This document shows, in pieces, positions 1 through 6,710 of a DNA stretch of 8,320 bases. Position 1 is the first letter of the stretch, and every line of letters begins with the position of its first letter. The notes under the pieces are model-generated. The model was not told where the DNA came from, did not search any database, and saw only the letters and a list, made by a program, of their open reading frames with translations. The translations under genes were made by a program, and so were the position numbers. Origin of the DNA: Anaerolineales bacterium (GTDB lineage Bacteria > Chloroflexota > Anaerolineae > Epilineales > JAANWY01); contig JAANWY010000150.1 of assembly GCA_018263655.1 (NCBI GenBank), forward strand, positions 1 to 8,320, given 5' to 3'.

Positions 1-832
1 CGGTTGGTGAAGAGGTTGCCGGCGGCGTAGAGGTCGGCGTGGATGTTGTGGAGATCGACGACGTGCTGGTGGGAGAAGGCGTCGCGCTATTCGTCGGCAT
101 TGCCGTCACTGTTTGAGTGGCTGCCGTCGTCGGTGATGAGGTAGGTGTGGATGTCGAACTGAGTGTACTCGTTGGCGTCAGTGTGATCGTCGCTGTTCCA
201 GTTGCTGTGGGAGCGAGGGTCGCCGTCAAAGTCGCTGTCGGCTGAGCCGGCTCCTGCGAGATAGCAATCGTTCCCGATTGGGTCGTCACTTGCCGGTCGG
301 CGCCGGAATCGGGCCACACCCGGGCCTGGACGTCGGTCAGGAGGGCGTTTTCGAGACCGACTGATGTCTCGCCCGTCTGCTTGGTCCGCAACGTGACGTC
401 TGCCAATACGACAGTGCCTGTCGGGCCGGGCGCCTGCGGATCTGCCTCCAGGTAACTGTAGGCGCCGAAGAGGGTCCGGCCGGCTGCGTTGTCGATAGTT
501 GGACCGAGGGTGCCCACAGTCCGGCTGTTTGTCCCACTTAGCTCGCCCACATCTGCGGCGCTGACAACTTCCAGGTATTGGCTATCATAGACCAGACGGA
601 ACTCGTAGCCGGCCAATCCATATGGGTCCATCTGCGCCGCCAAGTCCGCCACAATTTGCACGGCGAATGTCTCGTTCACCGTCACCATCTGGGCAGCCGG
701 ACCAACCCGCATCGTGACCGACGAGCTATGTGCATGGAGCCAACCCCTCTCAGGCGAAACAATCAAAGCGATAATGGCTATAGCGAAGGCCGCACGACCG
801 ATCTGTTCAAGCCGCTCTCGTATACCTCCCAT
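1..832 (-). CDS. Exported cohesin-domain protein with Thr/Pro-rich linker (3' end outside window)
   Basis: Reading the minus strand from the ATG at 832-830 gives 277 codons without a stop, and the frame is still open at the window edge. Residues 11-26 form a hydrophobic segment after a charged start (MGGIRERLEQ), consistent with a signal peptide or signal anchor. Residues about 40-190 match the cohesin fold: an early beta-strand (VTVNETFAVQIVADL), the hallmark GYEFRLVYDSQYLEVVSA at 75-92, a mid-domain GRTLFGAYSYLE, then GTVVLADVTLRTK and a final strand near 183-192. From about 193 the chain becomes a Thr/Pro/Ser/Ala linker, so another domain or a wall or membrane anchor probably follows outside the window. 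Cohesins bind dockerins, and the divergent neighbour carries dockerin-like modules. A G-rich stretch (AAAGGGGG) just before the ATG may be the ribosome site. The cohesin call rests on recognition by eye; binding to the neighbour is inference. Short ORFs in other frames here are shadows. Confidence 0.8.
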   Translation of the reverse strand, partial: MGGIRERLEQIGRAAFAIAIIALIVSPERGWLHAHSSSVTMRVGPAAQMVTVNETFAVQIVADLAAQMDPYGLAGYEFRLVYDSQYLEVVSAADVGELSGTNSRTVGTLGPTIDNAAGRTLFGAYSYLEADPQAPGPTGTVVLADVTLRTKQTGETSVGLENALLTDVQARVWPDSGADRQVTTQSGTIAISQEPAQPTATLTATLAPTATGTATITLTPTSTLSSTSTPTSSPTTAATQTVTAMPTNSATPSPTSTSSISTTSTPTSTPPATSSPT

Positions 833-852
833 ATCCCCCTTTACCTCTACTT

Positions 853-882
853 CCAAAGGGTTACGCCCCAAAGGGTTACGCC
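853..882. repeat. 15-bp tandem direct repeat in the divergent control region
   Basis: Two exact copies of CCAAAGGGTTACGCC lie head to tail at 853-867 and 868-882. They fall between the minus-strand -10 element (887-892) and the start codon at 832, so they would occupy roughly the first 27 nucleotides of the cohesin-gene transcript. They could be a paired operator for a repressor or a 5' leader element. The repeat is seen directly; the function is inferred from position only. Confidence 0.75.
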
Positions 883-886
883 CATG

Positions 887-915
887 ATTTTATCCACAAC
901 AACGGGACCGGTCAA
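887..915 (-). promoter_or_regulatory. Sigma70-like promoter of the cohesin-domain gene
   Basis: On the minus strand TTGACC (910-915) is followed after exactly 17 bp by TAAAAT (887-892). Each hexamer differs from the sigma70 consensus at one position. Transcription would begin near 880, giving a leader of about 48 nt before the ATG at 832. No competing gene lies in this interval. Confidence 0.65.
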
Positions 916-997
916 CTGGGACTCCATAGATATACGGCAAAACCTAGGGGAAATTCACGGGGAATTCATACTCGATAAACAGTGAAGCGATCTTCAA

Positions 998-1006
998 TGA
1001 TATAAT
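998..1006 (+). promoter_or_regulatory. Extended -10 promoter of the dockerin-type surface protein gene
   Basis: TGATATAAT is a perfect TATAAT hexamer preceded by the TGn extended -10 motif. No convincing -35 hexamer is present 16-18 bp upstream, as is common for extended -10 promoters. Transcription would start near 1013, about 52 nt before the TTG start at 1065. A loose direct repeat (GGGGAAATTCA at 947-957 and GGGGAATTCA at 959-968) lies 45-66 bp upstream of that start and could be an activator site, which is weakly supported. Confidence 0.6.
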
Positions 1007-1053
1007 AGTGTTGATTTATCATTTGTCCACTGCTTGCCGCGCACTTCAGTCAT

Positions 1054-1058
1054 GGAGG
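1054..1058 (+). promoter_or_regulatory. Ribosome binding site that fixes the TTG start at 1065
   Basis: GGAGG lies 6 nt upstream of TTG 1065-1067. The alternative in-frame GTG at 1008 has no Shine-Dalgarno sequence and sits at or before the predicted transcription start, so the TTG is preferred. Confidence 0.7.
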
Positions 1059-1064
1059 ACTACG

Positions 1065-3278
1065 TTGAAAGTCAAACATCGCTTCTCGTTGTCAACGCCC
1101 ACCCACATTGTTAGCGCTTGCATTCTAGGACTCGTTGCGCTCCTCTCCCCCTTCATCTTACCTCAGATAGGTAAATACACCAACTCGCCGGCTTCTGCGG
1201 CACCAGCAGCGGCCAGCGGCGGCCTGAGGTTGCCTGACGATACTGGCATCGCCGGCACACTGCCGAATGCCATCACCCACTCAATGGGCAATGATCACCA
1301 ATCAATGTCAACCGATCCTGCCACGACAACGCCTACTGTGACATTGACAGCAACCTTCACGCCGACATCTACGCCGACATCTACTCCGACTAACACACCG
1401 ACGCCCACGCCGACCAATACACCGACACCCACCCCGACTAACACACCAACACCCACCCCGACTAACACACCAACACCTACCCCGACCAACACACCAACAC
1501 CGACCAATACGCCGACGCCAACTCCCACGGACACAACGCCGACACCGTCGCCGACCGCTATGCCACCACCGTATATCGATGAACTGTATCCGAATCAGGG
1601 CGCCAATACAATCCCCAACGAGATCAACATTCGCGGCGCCCACTTCATGAATGACGCGGTCGTAACCCTGGATACGTCACCACCCATGACTTTAACTCAC
1701 GTCATCTGGTTGGACAGCGAAACGCTGCGCGCTACCGTCCCGGCCGGCCTGGATAGTAGCACCTACCATTTGCGTGTCGTCAATCCAGACGGGGATCAGA
1801 GCAATACACGATCCTACACCGTCGTCGACCCAGTGGCTGATGATGATGTCTATGCTAACCCATATGAACTCTACACCGATCCGGTGAGTATCCATGAAGG
1901 AGATCCAGTTGACCTGTACCTGATGGTTCACCGTCAAGGAGGCAAGAGCACAGTTGCCAACGTCGTCGTACGTTTCTATAACGGTAACCCCGCCCACGAT
2001 GGCGAAGTTATCGGAGATGGACACGTCCCTCTCCTAGGTCCCAACGGAAGTCAGATGTCAACGGCCGTCAGGTGGGATACCACCGGAGAGCGCGGCAAGC
2101 ATATGATTTACGCGGTGATCGATCCTGATGACGAAATAGAAGAAACTGCTGAGGGCAACAACATTGTCAGAAGGGAAATCGCCGTCGAGAGACCGCCTGT
2201 TGACACATCTCCACCGGAGGTGACAGCTTTCCAGATCAATCAGGGAGTCGAGATCACACAGTCCCCGGGTGTCGTATTAGACGTCCGGGCAGAGGATCAA
2301 GGCGGTTCTGGTGTAGATGCTATGTTCTTCGTGGAATTCACATTCAATCAGGCCGTTTTGCAGTGGGTGCCGGTACAGAACTCCGATTGGCTCCCCTACT
2401 CGACTCGCTATCATTGGACCCTGTTGGAAGACAGCGCCGGCATGCACTATTTGCAGGCTTGGGCAGCCGATGGGGCAGGTAACATCTCGTTGTTTCCAAT
2501 GAAGGCACGCATAAACTACGTACCCACCACGGATCACGTCGAGGCGAAACAGGTTCGTCTATACCGCCAGCAACTCATCGAGGGGCAACACCTCACCGTG
2601 ACAGTGACGCCCCTCAGTGGTGATCCCGATCTGTACGTGTGGTCACCGAACGCAGTTGATCCGCCCTGGGTCAGCAACCTCGGTGGTACGGCTGAAGATC
2701 AAGTCAGCTTCGTGGTTGAGGAGGAAGGCGTTTATCAGATCGAAGTCTACGGTTTCACTGCAGCCGAGTACATGATCAGTATCGAAGTCAGGGACGGAAC
2801 AGTATCCCAGCAAAGTGCGGGAATAGATGCAGCGACCATCACCACCATCACCCATCGAAGTACCGCCAAGACCCCTCGCTCTAAACCGGTGACGGCAGTG
2901 AATGACGAGCCAGCCGGCCAGATGGCAGTGCCGCCTGCTGATCTATGCCATGACATTGACGGAGACGACTGGGTCGATGTCACTGATGTGGCGAAAGTGG
3001 CCGCCCGTTGGCTAGAAGATGCCGGCGAACCCTATGACGTAGATCAGAATGGCAGTGTGAGTGTATCAGACATCATGCGCGTGGTTTCGCAGTGGGGTCA
3101 GAGCTGTATATGCCGCGACATCAGCGGAGATGACCTGATAGCTATAGCTGATGTTAGTGAAGTGGCTGACCAGTGGCGCCAGGACGCCGGCCGCCTGTAC
3201 GATCTGGATCTGAGTGGTATGGTCACGATCTTGGATATTATGCAAATGACTAACAGTTGGGGGCAGACTTGTCAATAA
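1065..3278 (+). CDS. Secreted multidomain surface protein with two C-terminal dockerin-like modules
   Basis: The protein has 737 residues from the TTG start. Residues 2-6 (KVKHR) and the hydrophobic 15-32 form a signal peptide, with a likely cleavage site in the Ala-rich 40-50 region. Then follow: a Thr-Pro linker with an 8-residue repeat (about 90-168); an IPT/TIG beta-sandwich (about 170-254, PPYIDELYPNQG to SYTVV); a CARDB-like domain (about 260-375, including IDPDDEIEETAEGNN); a bacterial Ig-like domain (about 378-487, ending AADGAGN.S); a PPC-like domain (about 490-575, DPDLYVWSP and GVYQIEVYG); a spacer; and two dockerin-like modules at 627-681 and 682-736. These modules carry four Asp-rich calcium loops, beginning at D630, D658, D685 and D713. 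No catalytic domain is visible, so an adhesive or scaffold role outside the cell is likely. The divergent gene encodes a cohesin domain that may be its receptor. Domain families other than IPT and dockerin are called from sequence feel and are less certain. Confidence 0.85.
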   Translation: MKVKHRFSLSTPTHIVSACILGLVALLSPFILPQIGKYTNSPASAAPAAASGGLRLPDDTGIAGTLPNAITHSMGNDHQSMSTDPATTTPTVTLTATFTPTSTPTSTPTNTPTPTPTNTPTPTPTNTPTPTPTNTPTPTPTNTPTPTNTPTPTPTDTTPTPSPTAMPPPYIDELYPNQGANTIPNEINIRGAHFMNDAVVTLDTSPPMTLTHVIWLDSETLRATVPAGLDSSTYHLRVVNPDGDQSNTRSYTVVDPVADDDVYANPYELYTDPVSIHEGDPVDLYLMVHRQGGKSTVANVVVRFYNGNPAHDGEVIGDGHVPLLGPNGSQMSTAVRWDTTGERGKHMIYAVIDPDDEIEETAEGNNIVRREIAVERPPVDTSPPEVTAFQINQGVEITQSPGVVLDVRAEDQGGSGVDAMFFVEFTFNQAVLQWVPVQNSDWLPYSTRYHWTLLEDSAGMHYLQAWAADGAGNISLFPMKARINYVPTTDHVEAKQVRLYRQQLIEGQHLTVTVTPLSGDPDLYVWSPNAVDPPWVSNLGGTAEDQVSFVVEEEGVYQIEVYGFTAAEYMISIEVRDGTVSQQSAGIDAATITTITHRSTAKTPRSKPVTAVNDEPAGQMAVPPADLCHDIDGDDWVDVTDVAKVAARWLEDAGEPYDVDQNGSVSVSDIMRVVSQWGQSCICRDISGDDLIAIADVSEVADQWRQDAGRLYDLDLSGMVTILDIMQMTNSWGQTCQ
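1392..1487 (+). repeat. 24-bp in-frame tandem repeat encoding the TPTPTPTN linker
   Basis: Four complete 24-bp units encode an octapeptide with Asn at an exact 8-residue spacing (first bases of the Asn codons at 1392, 1416, 1440, 1464 and 1488). Copies differ mainly at third codon positions. A looser Thr-Pro region extends from about 1359 to 1568. The encoded segment is a flexible, probably extended linker between the signal peptide and the IPT/TIG domain, and a plausible site for O-glycosylation. Unit number could vary by slippage without changing the frame. Confidence 0.85.
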
Positions 3279-3354
3279 CGAGGACTTGCGCAGTGCAGGG
3301 GACATGGCGCCCTTTGCGCTTGGGGTACTCGATTTCAGAAAGGGTGGAGGTGCA
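3279..3354. other. Convergent intergenic gap
   Basis: This 76-bp gap separates the stop codons of the dockerin-type gene (plus) and the sugar transferase gene (minus). A weak, interrupted stem (GCGCA at 3289-3293 with TGCGC around 3315-3319) can be drawn, but no T tract follows it on either strand. No convincing terminator is visible. Confidence 0.5.
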
Positions 3355-4800
3355 TTACCGCCCGGCGAGCGCGAGCACACGCCCGATGGTTCGGAGGAGG
3401 ACGATCACGTCGAGGAATATCGATTGGTGTTTGATGTAGTAGAGATCGTACTGGAGCTTCATCAGGGCATCCTCAACCGAACTGCTGTATCCGTAGTGAA
3501 TCAGCGCCCAGCCGGCCATGCCGGGCTTCACAGCGTGGCGCAGCCGGTAGAAGGGAATCTCCTCGGCCAGTTGATGTGCGAACACCGGGCGCTCAGGGCG
3601 CGGCCCCACGATGCTCATCTCGCCTCTCAATACGTTGAGAAACTGTGGCAATTCATCGAGGCTAGCGCGGCGCAGGAGCCGGCCCACGCGGGTGACACGC
3701 GGATCGTTTTCCTCGGCCCAGGCAGCACCGTCCGTTTCAGCATTGGGCCGCATGCTGCGGATCTTGAAGACGCGAAACGGGTTGCCGGCCTTGCCCACGC
3801 GCTCCTGTGTGTAGAACAACGGGCCAGGTGAGTCCACGTACACCGCAAGGGCGATGAAGGGCAACATCAGGCCGAAGAATAGCAGCCCAACCGACGCCAC
3901 CAGTAGATCAAAGGCCCTTTTGAGCCCGGGGTAGATGTTGCCCGTGCTCGGATGATCGAGAGGCAGCATGATGTGCCAGTGGTTCCCCACGTGCTCCACC
4001 GGCACCCGGCCGGTGAGCTCTTCGTAAAGCTGAGCCATCGCCGCGACGCGAACCCCCCGCTCCTGACACGTCATGAGCGCCTGGATCAGCTCCGCATGCA
4101 TCTCGCCGGTCACCGCGACGACAATATCGGAGATGCCGTGGCGCTCAATCAGCTCCGTCAGATTATGTCGCGAGCCGATTACGGGCACCTCGTGAACGGC
4201 GCATTTCTGCTTGGCCGGATCGTCATCGACGAAGCCGACGAGCTGATAGCCAGCACTGAAGTTCTCCTGAATGGCCTCGACGATGGTCGTGCCGGCCCAG
4301 CCGGCGCCCACCACCAGCGTGCGCCGCCGAAAGGCCGTGCGACTGAACAACCGGCCGTAGGTTAGCCGCCAGGCCGTCAACGATCCAAACGCCAGCGCGG
4401 TGAAATACAGGATGAAGAGCCGGGGGAGCGCATCGCGCGGCGAGGCGAAGTAGATCACCAGGTAGACGGACAGGCTCAGGCCCATGGCCCACGCCAGGCT
4501 GTGCAGGGTGGTCATGGGGTCCATCGCCGCGCTCAGATCGTACAGGTCGGTGATGGTCGCCGCGACCAGCCAGAGGAAACTCAGAAAGACAAACCAGTGG
4601 ACCTGCGAGACGACGAACCCGATGGAGAAGACGTCCGAGGAACGCCAGGCCCAGATGGCGAGAGATGCCAGGACAGCAAGGTTCACCAGCAACACGTCCA
4701 CCGCCAAGAGCAACTTCCTACGCTCGGCGATCTGGAGGGGCAGTGCCGGCCGTTTTGTCACGTGTTCGATGGAATGAGTTGTATTATGGGGTGGGGTCAT
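3355..4800 (-). CDS. Polyprenyl-phosphate sugar-1-phosphate transferase (exopolysaccharide initiation)
   Basis: The 481-residue product is a typical full-length polyisoprenyl-phosphate hexose-1-phosphate transferase (WbaP/WcaJ type), which loads the first sugar-phosphate onto undecaprenyl phosphate at the inner membrane. Four membrane segments lie at about 29-51, 67-88, 100-119 and 126-147. A nucleotide-binding-like Rossmann segment follows (TLVVGAGWAG at 161-170, VGFVDDDP). A fifth hydrophobic segment (298-321) leads into the catalytic bacterial sugar transferase domain: KRAFD, SPGP (324-327), QERVG, FKIRSM, SLDELPQ with the Asp-Glu pair at 382-383, GEMSIVGPRPE, GMAGWA and LQYDLYYI. The ATG at 4800 is chosen because it avoids overlap with the preceding gene and has AGGCGG (4812-4817) 11 nt upstream. 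A longer frame from 4884 would add 28 unlike-family residues overlapping that gene. Only 16 bp separate it from the glycosyltransferase stop, so the two are probably cotranscribed. The sugar specificity cannot be read from the sequence. Confidence 0.93.
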   Translation of the reverse strand: MTPPHNTTHSIEHVTKRPALPLQIAERRKLLLAVDVLLVNLAVLASLAIWAWRSSDVFSIGFVVSQVHWFVFLSFLWLVAATITDLYDLSAAMDPMTTLHSLAWAMGLSLSVYLVIYFASPRDALPRLFILYFTALAFGSLTAWRLTYGRLFSRTAFRRRTLVVGAGWAGTTIVEAIQENFSAGYQLVGFVDDDPAKQKCAVHEVPVIGSRHNLTELIERHGISDIVVAVTGEMHAELIQALMTCQERGVRVAAMAQLYEELTGRVPVEHVGNHWHIMLPLDHPSTGNIYPGLKRAFDLLVASVGLLFFGLMLPFIALAVYVDSPGPLFYTQERVGKAGNPFRVFKIRSMRPNAETDGAAWAEENDPRVTRVGRLLRRASLDELPQFLNVLRGEMSIVGPRPERPVFAHQLAEEIPFYRLRHAVKPGMAGWALIHYGYSSSVEDALMKLQYDLYYIKHQSIFLDVIVLLRTIGRVLALAGR

Positions 4801-4816
4801 GCGATGTCTAACCGCC

Positions 4817-5926
4817 TCATTCAACAAGCTGCCGGCGCAGGACGCCGGTCGCCAAGCCGGCCGCCGCAGCGCACGCACTCGCAAGCAGATACGCTGGCGC
4901 CACGAGACCGAGCATGGGATCGGTTCGCCACGCCCGGCGGACCAGGCCGGCCGCCGTGACGAGGAACACGACCAGCGCGACGCCGGCCATTAGCAACAAA
5001 GGACGCCATACCAGTCCACCAACCAAACCTAACCCGATGAGGGGCGCCAGCGCAATTTGGAGCTTCTGGGACTGAGGCGTCCGCGAGTCATCGGCCACTT
5101 TGCCGGGGTGCCGGCCGTACACGGCCGCGCGCCAGAAGGCATACTTGAACTTGCGCCGGACGTAGGCCCAGAGGGATTCGGGATGCGTGTGATAGACGAC
5201 CGCGTCAGGGGCGAAGACCAGCTTGTGGCCGGCCTCGGCCAGGCGGAACGAGAGATCGACGTCCTCAGCGCCTAGCATGGTGGTGTCAAAGCCGCCGGCT
5301 TCCAAGAAAGCGGCGCGCTGATAGGCCGCAGTGGCCGAGCTGATGAAATCGATGTACCGGCGCTGAGCCACGCGCTCGTACCGCTGATCGTACTCCAGTT
5401 GAACGAAGCGGGGCAGGAGACCCTGCTGCTGGGTGCGCACCCACCCGCCGGCACCCACCACGGCGTCCTGACTGAGCGGGCGCACCATCTGTTCCAACCA
5501 GTGGGGGGCCGGCTCACAATCGGCGTCGAGAAAGACGATGACGTCGCCGCGCGCAGCCTGGGCGCCGGCGTTGCGGGCCGCGGCGGGTCCTTGGTGCGGC
5601 TGGCGTAGGAGCTTGATGGACGACAGATCTTCGGCACTGTTCGGCTCGAACTGCCGGTCGCCGGCTAACGTTGCGAAGTCAGTCGGATTGCCTGAGTGCC
5701 CAAGCTCAGAAGTCAGCGCCTCAGACTGGATATACTGTTCGACGACATCGGCTGTGTCGTCCGCGGACCCGTCATCGACGACGATGATTTCGTACCGATG
5801 GCGCGGTACGGTCTGGTGTTGGACAGCGCGGAGCGTGGCGAGGATCGTGTGCGCGGCGTTGTATGCGGGAATTACGAGGGAATAACGGATGGAAGTCAAC
5901 AGGTGGATAGTAGACTGGTTGACCAT
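4817..5926 (-). CDS. Family 2 glycosyltransferase with C-terminal membrane segments
   Basis: The 369-residue protein begins with a GT-A fold: YSLVIPAYN at 15-23, IIVVDDGS at 47-54 for nucleotide-sugar binding, GPAAARNAGA at 113-122, VIVFLDADCEP with the DxD-type metal-binding Asp residues at 134 and 136, and the acceptor/catalytic ED at 221-222 in GAEDVDLSFRLAEAG. Two or three hydrophobic segments occupy about 291-327 and 338-362, anchoring it to the inner membrane. A stretch at about 70-103 (rich in Gly, Asn, Ser and Asp) separates the DDGS strand from the next conserved block and looks like an inserted loop. It starts 5 bp after the DUF5615 gene and ends 16 bp before the sugar transferase, which suggests one operon. 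It probably adds a sugar to the lipid-linked intermediate that the downstream enzyme starts. The ribosome site before ATG 5926 is weak, so translational coupling is possible. Donor and acceptor are unknown. Confidence 0.92.
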   Translation of the reverse strand: MVNQSTIHLLTSIRYSLVIPAYNAAHTILATLRAVQHQTVPRHRYEIIVVDDGSADDTADVVEQYIQSEALTSELGHSGNPTDFATLAGDRQFEPNSAEDLSSIKLLRQPHQGPAAARNAGAQAARGDVIVFLDADCEPAPHWLEQMVRPLSQDAVVGAGGWVRTQQQGLLPRFVQLEYDQRYERVAQRRYIDFISSATAAYQRAAFLEAGGFDTTMLGAEDVDLSFRLAEAGHKLVFAPDAVVYHTHPESLWAYVRRKFKYAFWRAAVYGRHPGKVADDSRTPQSQKLQIALAPLIGLGLVGGLVWRPLLLMAGVALVVFLVTAAGLVRRAWRTDPMLGLVAPAYLLASACAAAAGLATGVLRRQLVE

Positions 5927-5931
5927 ACGCT

Positions 5932-6291
5932 TTACAAGGGGATGAATAGTGGACGATCTTCATACTCCTCGGCTGTAGAGACAACCCAGATCATATAAAG
6001 CTCTTCTATGACGCGTCCAATGCCAACATCGGGCCGGATCCAAAAGAGACCAGGGATATGTTGGCCGGCGGCAAAGTGATCAGATAGATGCTCAGGGATC
6101 GTACTTCGGTTTTCAGTCACGAGGATGTAGCCATTCTCCTCGATCCAGTCGAGAAGGTCTGGGTCGGATATTCCTGCAGGTGGAGCTTCTGGGTCGCCAA
6201 TAGCCAACACATTGATCTTAGGATCCAGCCGGCGCAATTGCCGCTGAATGGCCCGGTCGACGTGCTCGTCAAGCAGGAAGCGAAGCTTCAC
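5932..6291 (-). CDS. DUF5615 family PIN-like protein (predicted toxin)
   Basis: The 119-residue product starts at GTG 6291, which overlaps the preceding stop codon (GTGA, 4 bp). It resembles DUF5615 proteins, compact PIN/Mut7-C-like predicted RNases. Visible family features are the N-terminal FLLDEHVDRAI with Asp8-Glu9, DPDLLDWIEENG at 43-54, ILVTENRSTIPEHL at 56-69 and AAGQHIPGLFW at 74-84. In many PIN proteins the position near 60-61 is Asp; here the VTENR version is seen, close to the VTNNR form I recall from this subfamily, so activity is not ruled out. With the overlapping DUF433 gene it forms a canonical antitoxin-first type II arrangement. Its stop lies only 5 bp before the glycosyltransferase start. 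RNase toxicity is inferred from the family, not shown by the sequence. Confidence 0.85.
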   Translation of the reverse strand: MKLRFLLDEHVDRAIQRQLRRLDPKINVLAIGDPEAPPAGISDPDLLDWIEENGYILVTENRSTIPEHLSDHFAAGQHIPGLFWIRPDVGIGRVIEELYMIWVVSTAEEYEDRPLFIPL

Positions 6292-6647
6292 GTGCTCACT
6301 GTCGGAACTGATAGTGGTCTCTCCTCATCCAACACGCGCCGCTCTCGTTCCAACCGCTCTCGCAACGTGCGTACAAACCCCGAGGGCTGACGCTGTTGTT
6401 CTTGCCACGCCTCTTCCTGTCGTTGTCTCACTCGTTTGAGATAGTCCTCTACCTCTTCTCGGTTCGCCAGGTAGTAAGTAATCGTCGCATGGACTTGCTC
6501 AAGGGAGAGGGTTGGATAACGGAGGACAATCTCCTCTGGGCCCGCCCCCACCCGGCAATCGCGCACCACGGTCTCGATGCCCACACGTGTACCCGCGATT
6601 CGAATAGCATCCTCACCGATGAACTCGAAATATCTTTTCAGTTCCAT
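6288..6647 (-). CDS. DUF433 family protein (predicted antitoxin)
   Basis: The 119-residue protein has the DUF433 signature at residues 10-70: IGEDAIRIAGTRVGIETVVRD, GAGPEEIVLRYPTLSLEQVHA and TITYYLANREEVEDYL, a small winged-helix-like DNA-binding fold. The C-terminal part (71-110) is highly charged and probably helical (RQRQEEAWQEQQRQ, RERLERERR), a plausible toxin-neutralising tail. AGGAG at 6652-6656 lies 4 nt before the ATG, supporting this start. Antitoxins of this type usually repress their own promoter, but no clear operator or promoter could be identified in the 63 bp between this gene and the mobile element upstream. Confidence 0.85.
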   Translation of the reverse strand: MELKRYFEFIGEDAIRIAGTRVGIETVVRDCRVGAGPEEIVLRYPTLSLEQVHATITYYLANREEVEDYLKRVRQRQEEAWQEQQRQPSGFVRTLRERLERERRVLDEERPLSVPTVST

Positions 6648-6651
6648 GACT

Positions 6652-6656
6652 CTCCT
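6652..6656 (-). promoter_or_regulatory. Ribosome binding site of the DUF433 gene
   Basis: On the minus strand AGGAG is followed after 4 nt by the ATG at 6647. It is the clearest Shine-Dalgarno sequence among the minus-strand genes here. Confidence 0.6.
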
Positions 6657-6702
6657 CGTCTTATTGCGTCTCAGCCAATCACGCCGATCAGGACTTCCTC
6701 TT

Positions 6703-6710
6703 CTCGATTA
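6703..6710. repeat. Target-site duplication, left copy
   Basis: CTCGATTA here is repeated exactly at 6842-6849. The two copies abut the outer ends of the 131-bp element precisely, which is the mark of transposase-mediated insertion. Confidence 0.8.

Noticed and set aside
87..537. Two short minus-strand ORFs (87-317 and 337-537)
   Set aside because: They are in other frames of the 277-codon cohesin gene, whose own frame is open through both and has recognisable domain structure.
578..985. Plus-strand 135-codon ORF
   Set aside because: It lies antisense to the cohesin-domain gene and its promoter region, has no family-like features, and spans the promoter elements; it is a shadow frame.
1295..1643. 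Minus-strand ORFs rich in Val-Gly or Arg-Cys
   Set aside because: They are antisense translations of the Thr-Pro repeat DNA.
3279..3354. Intrinsic terminator between convergent genes
   Set aside because: Only an interrupted 5-bp stem without a T tract on either strand could be drawn.
4801..4884. Longer start for the sugar transferase at 4884
   Set aside because: It would overlap the glycosyltransferase gene by 68 bp and add an Arg-rich extension unlike the family; the ATG at 4800 follows a ribosome site.
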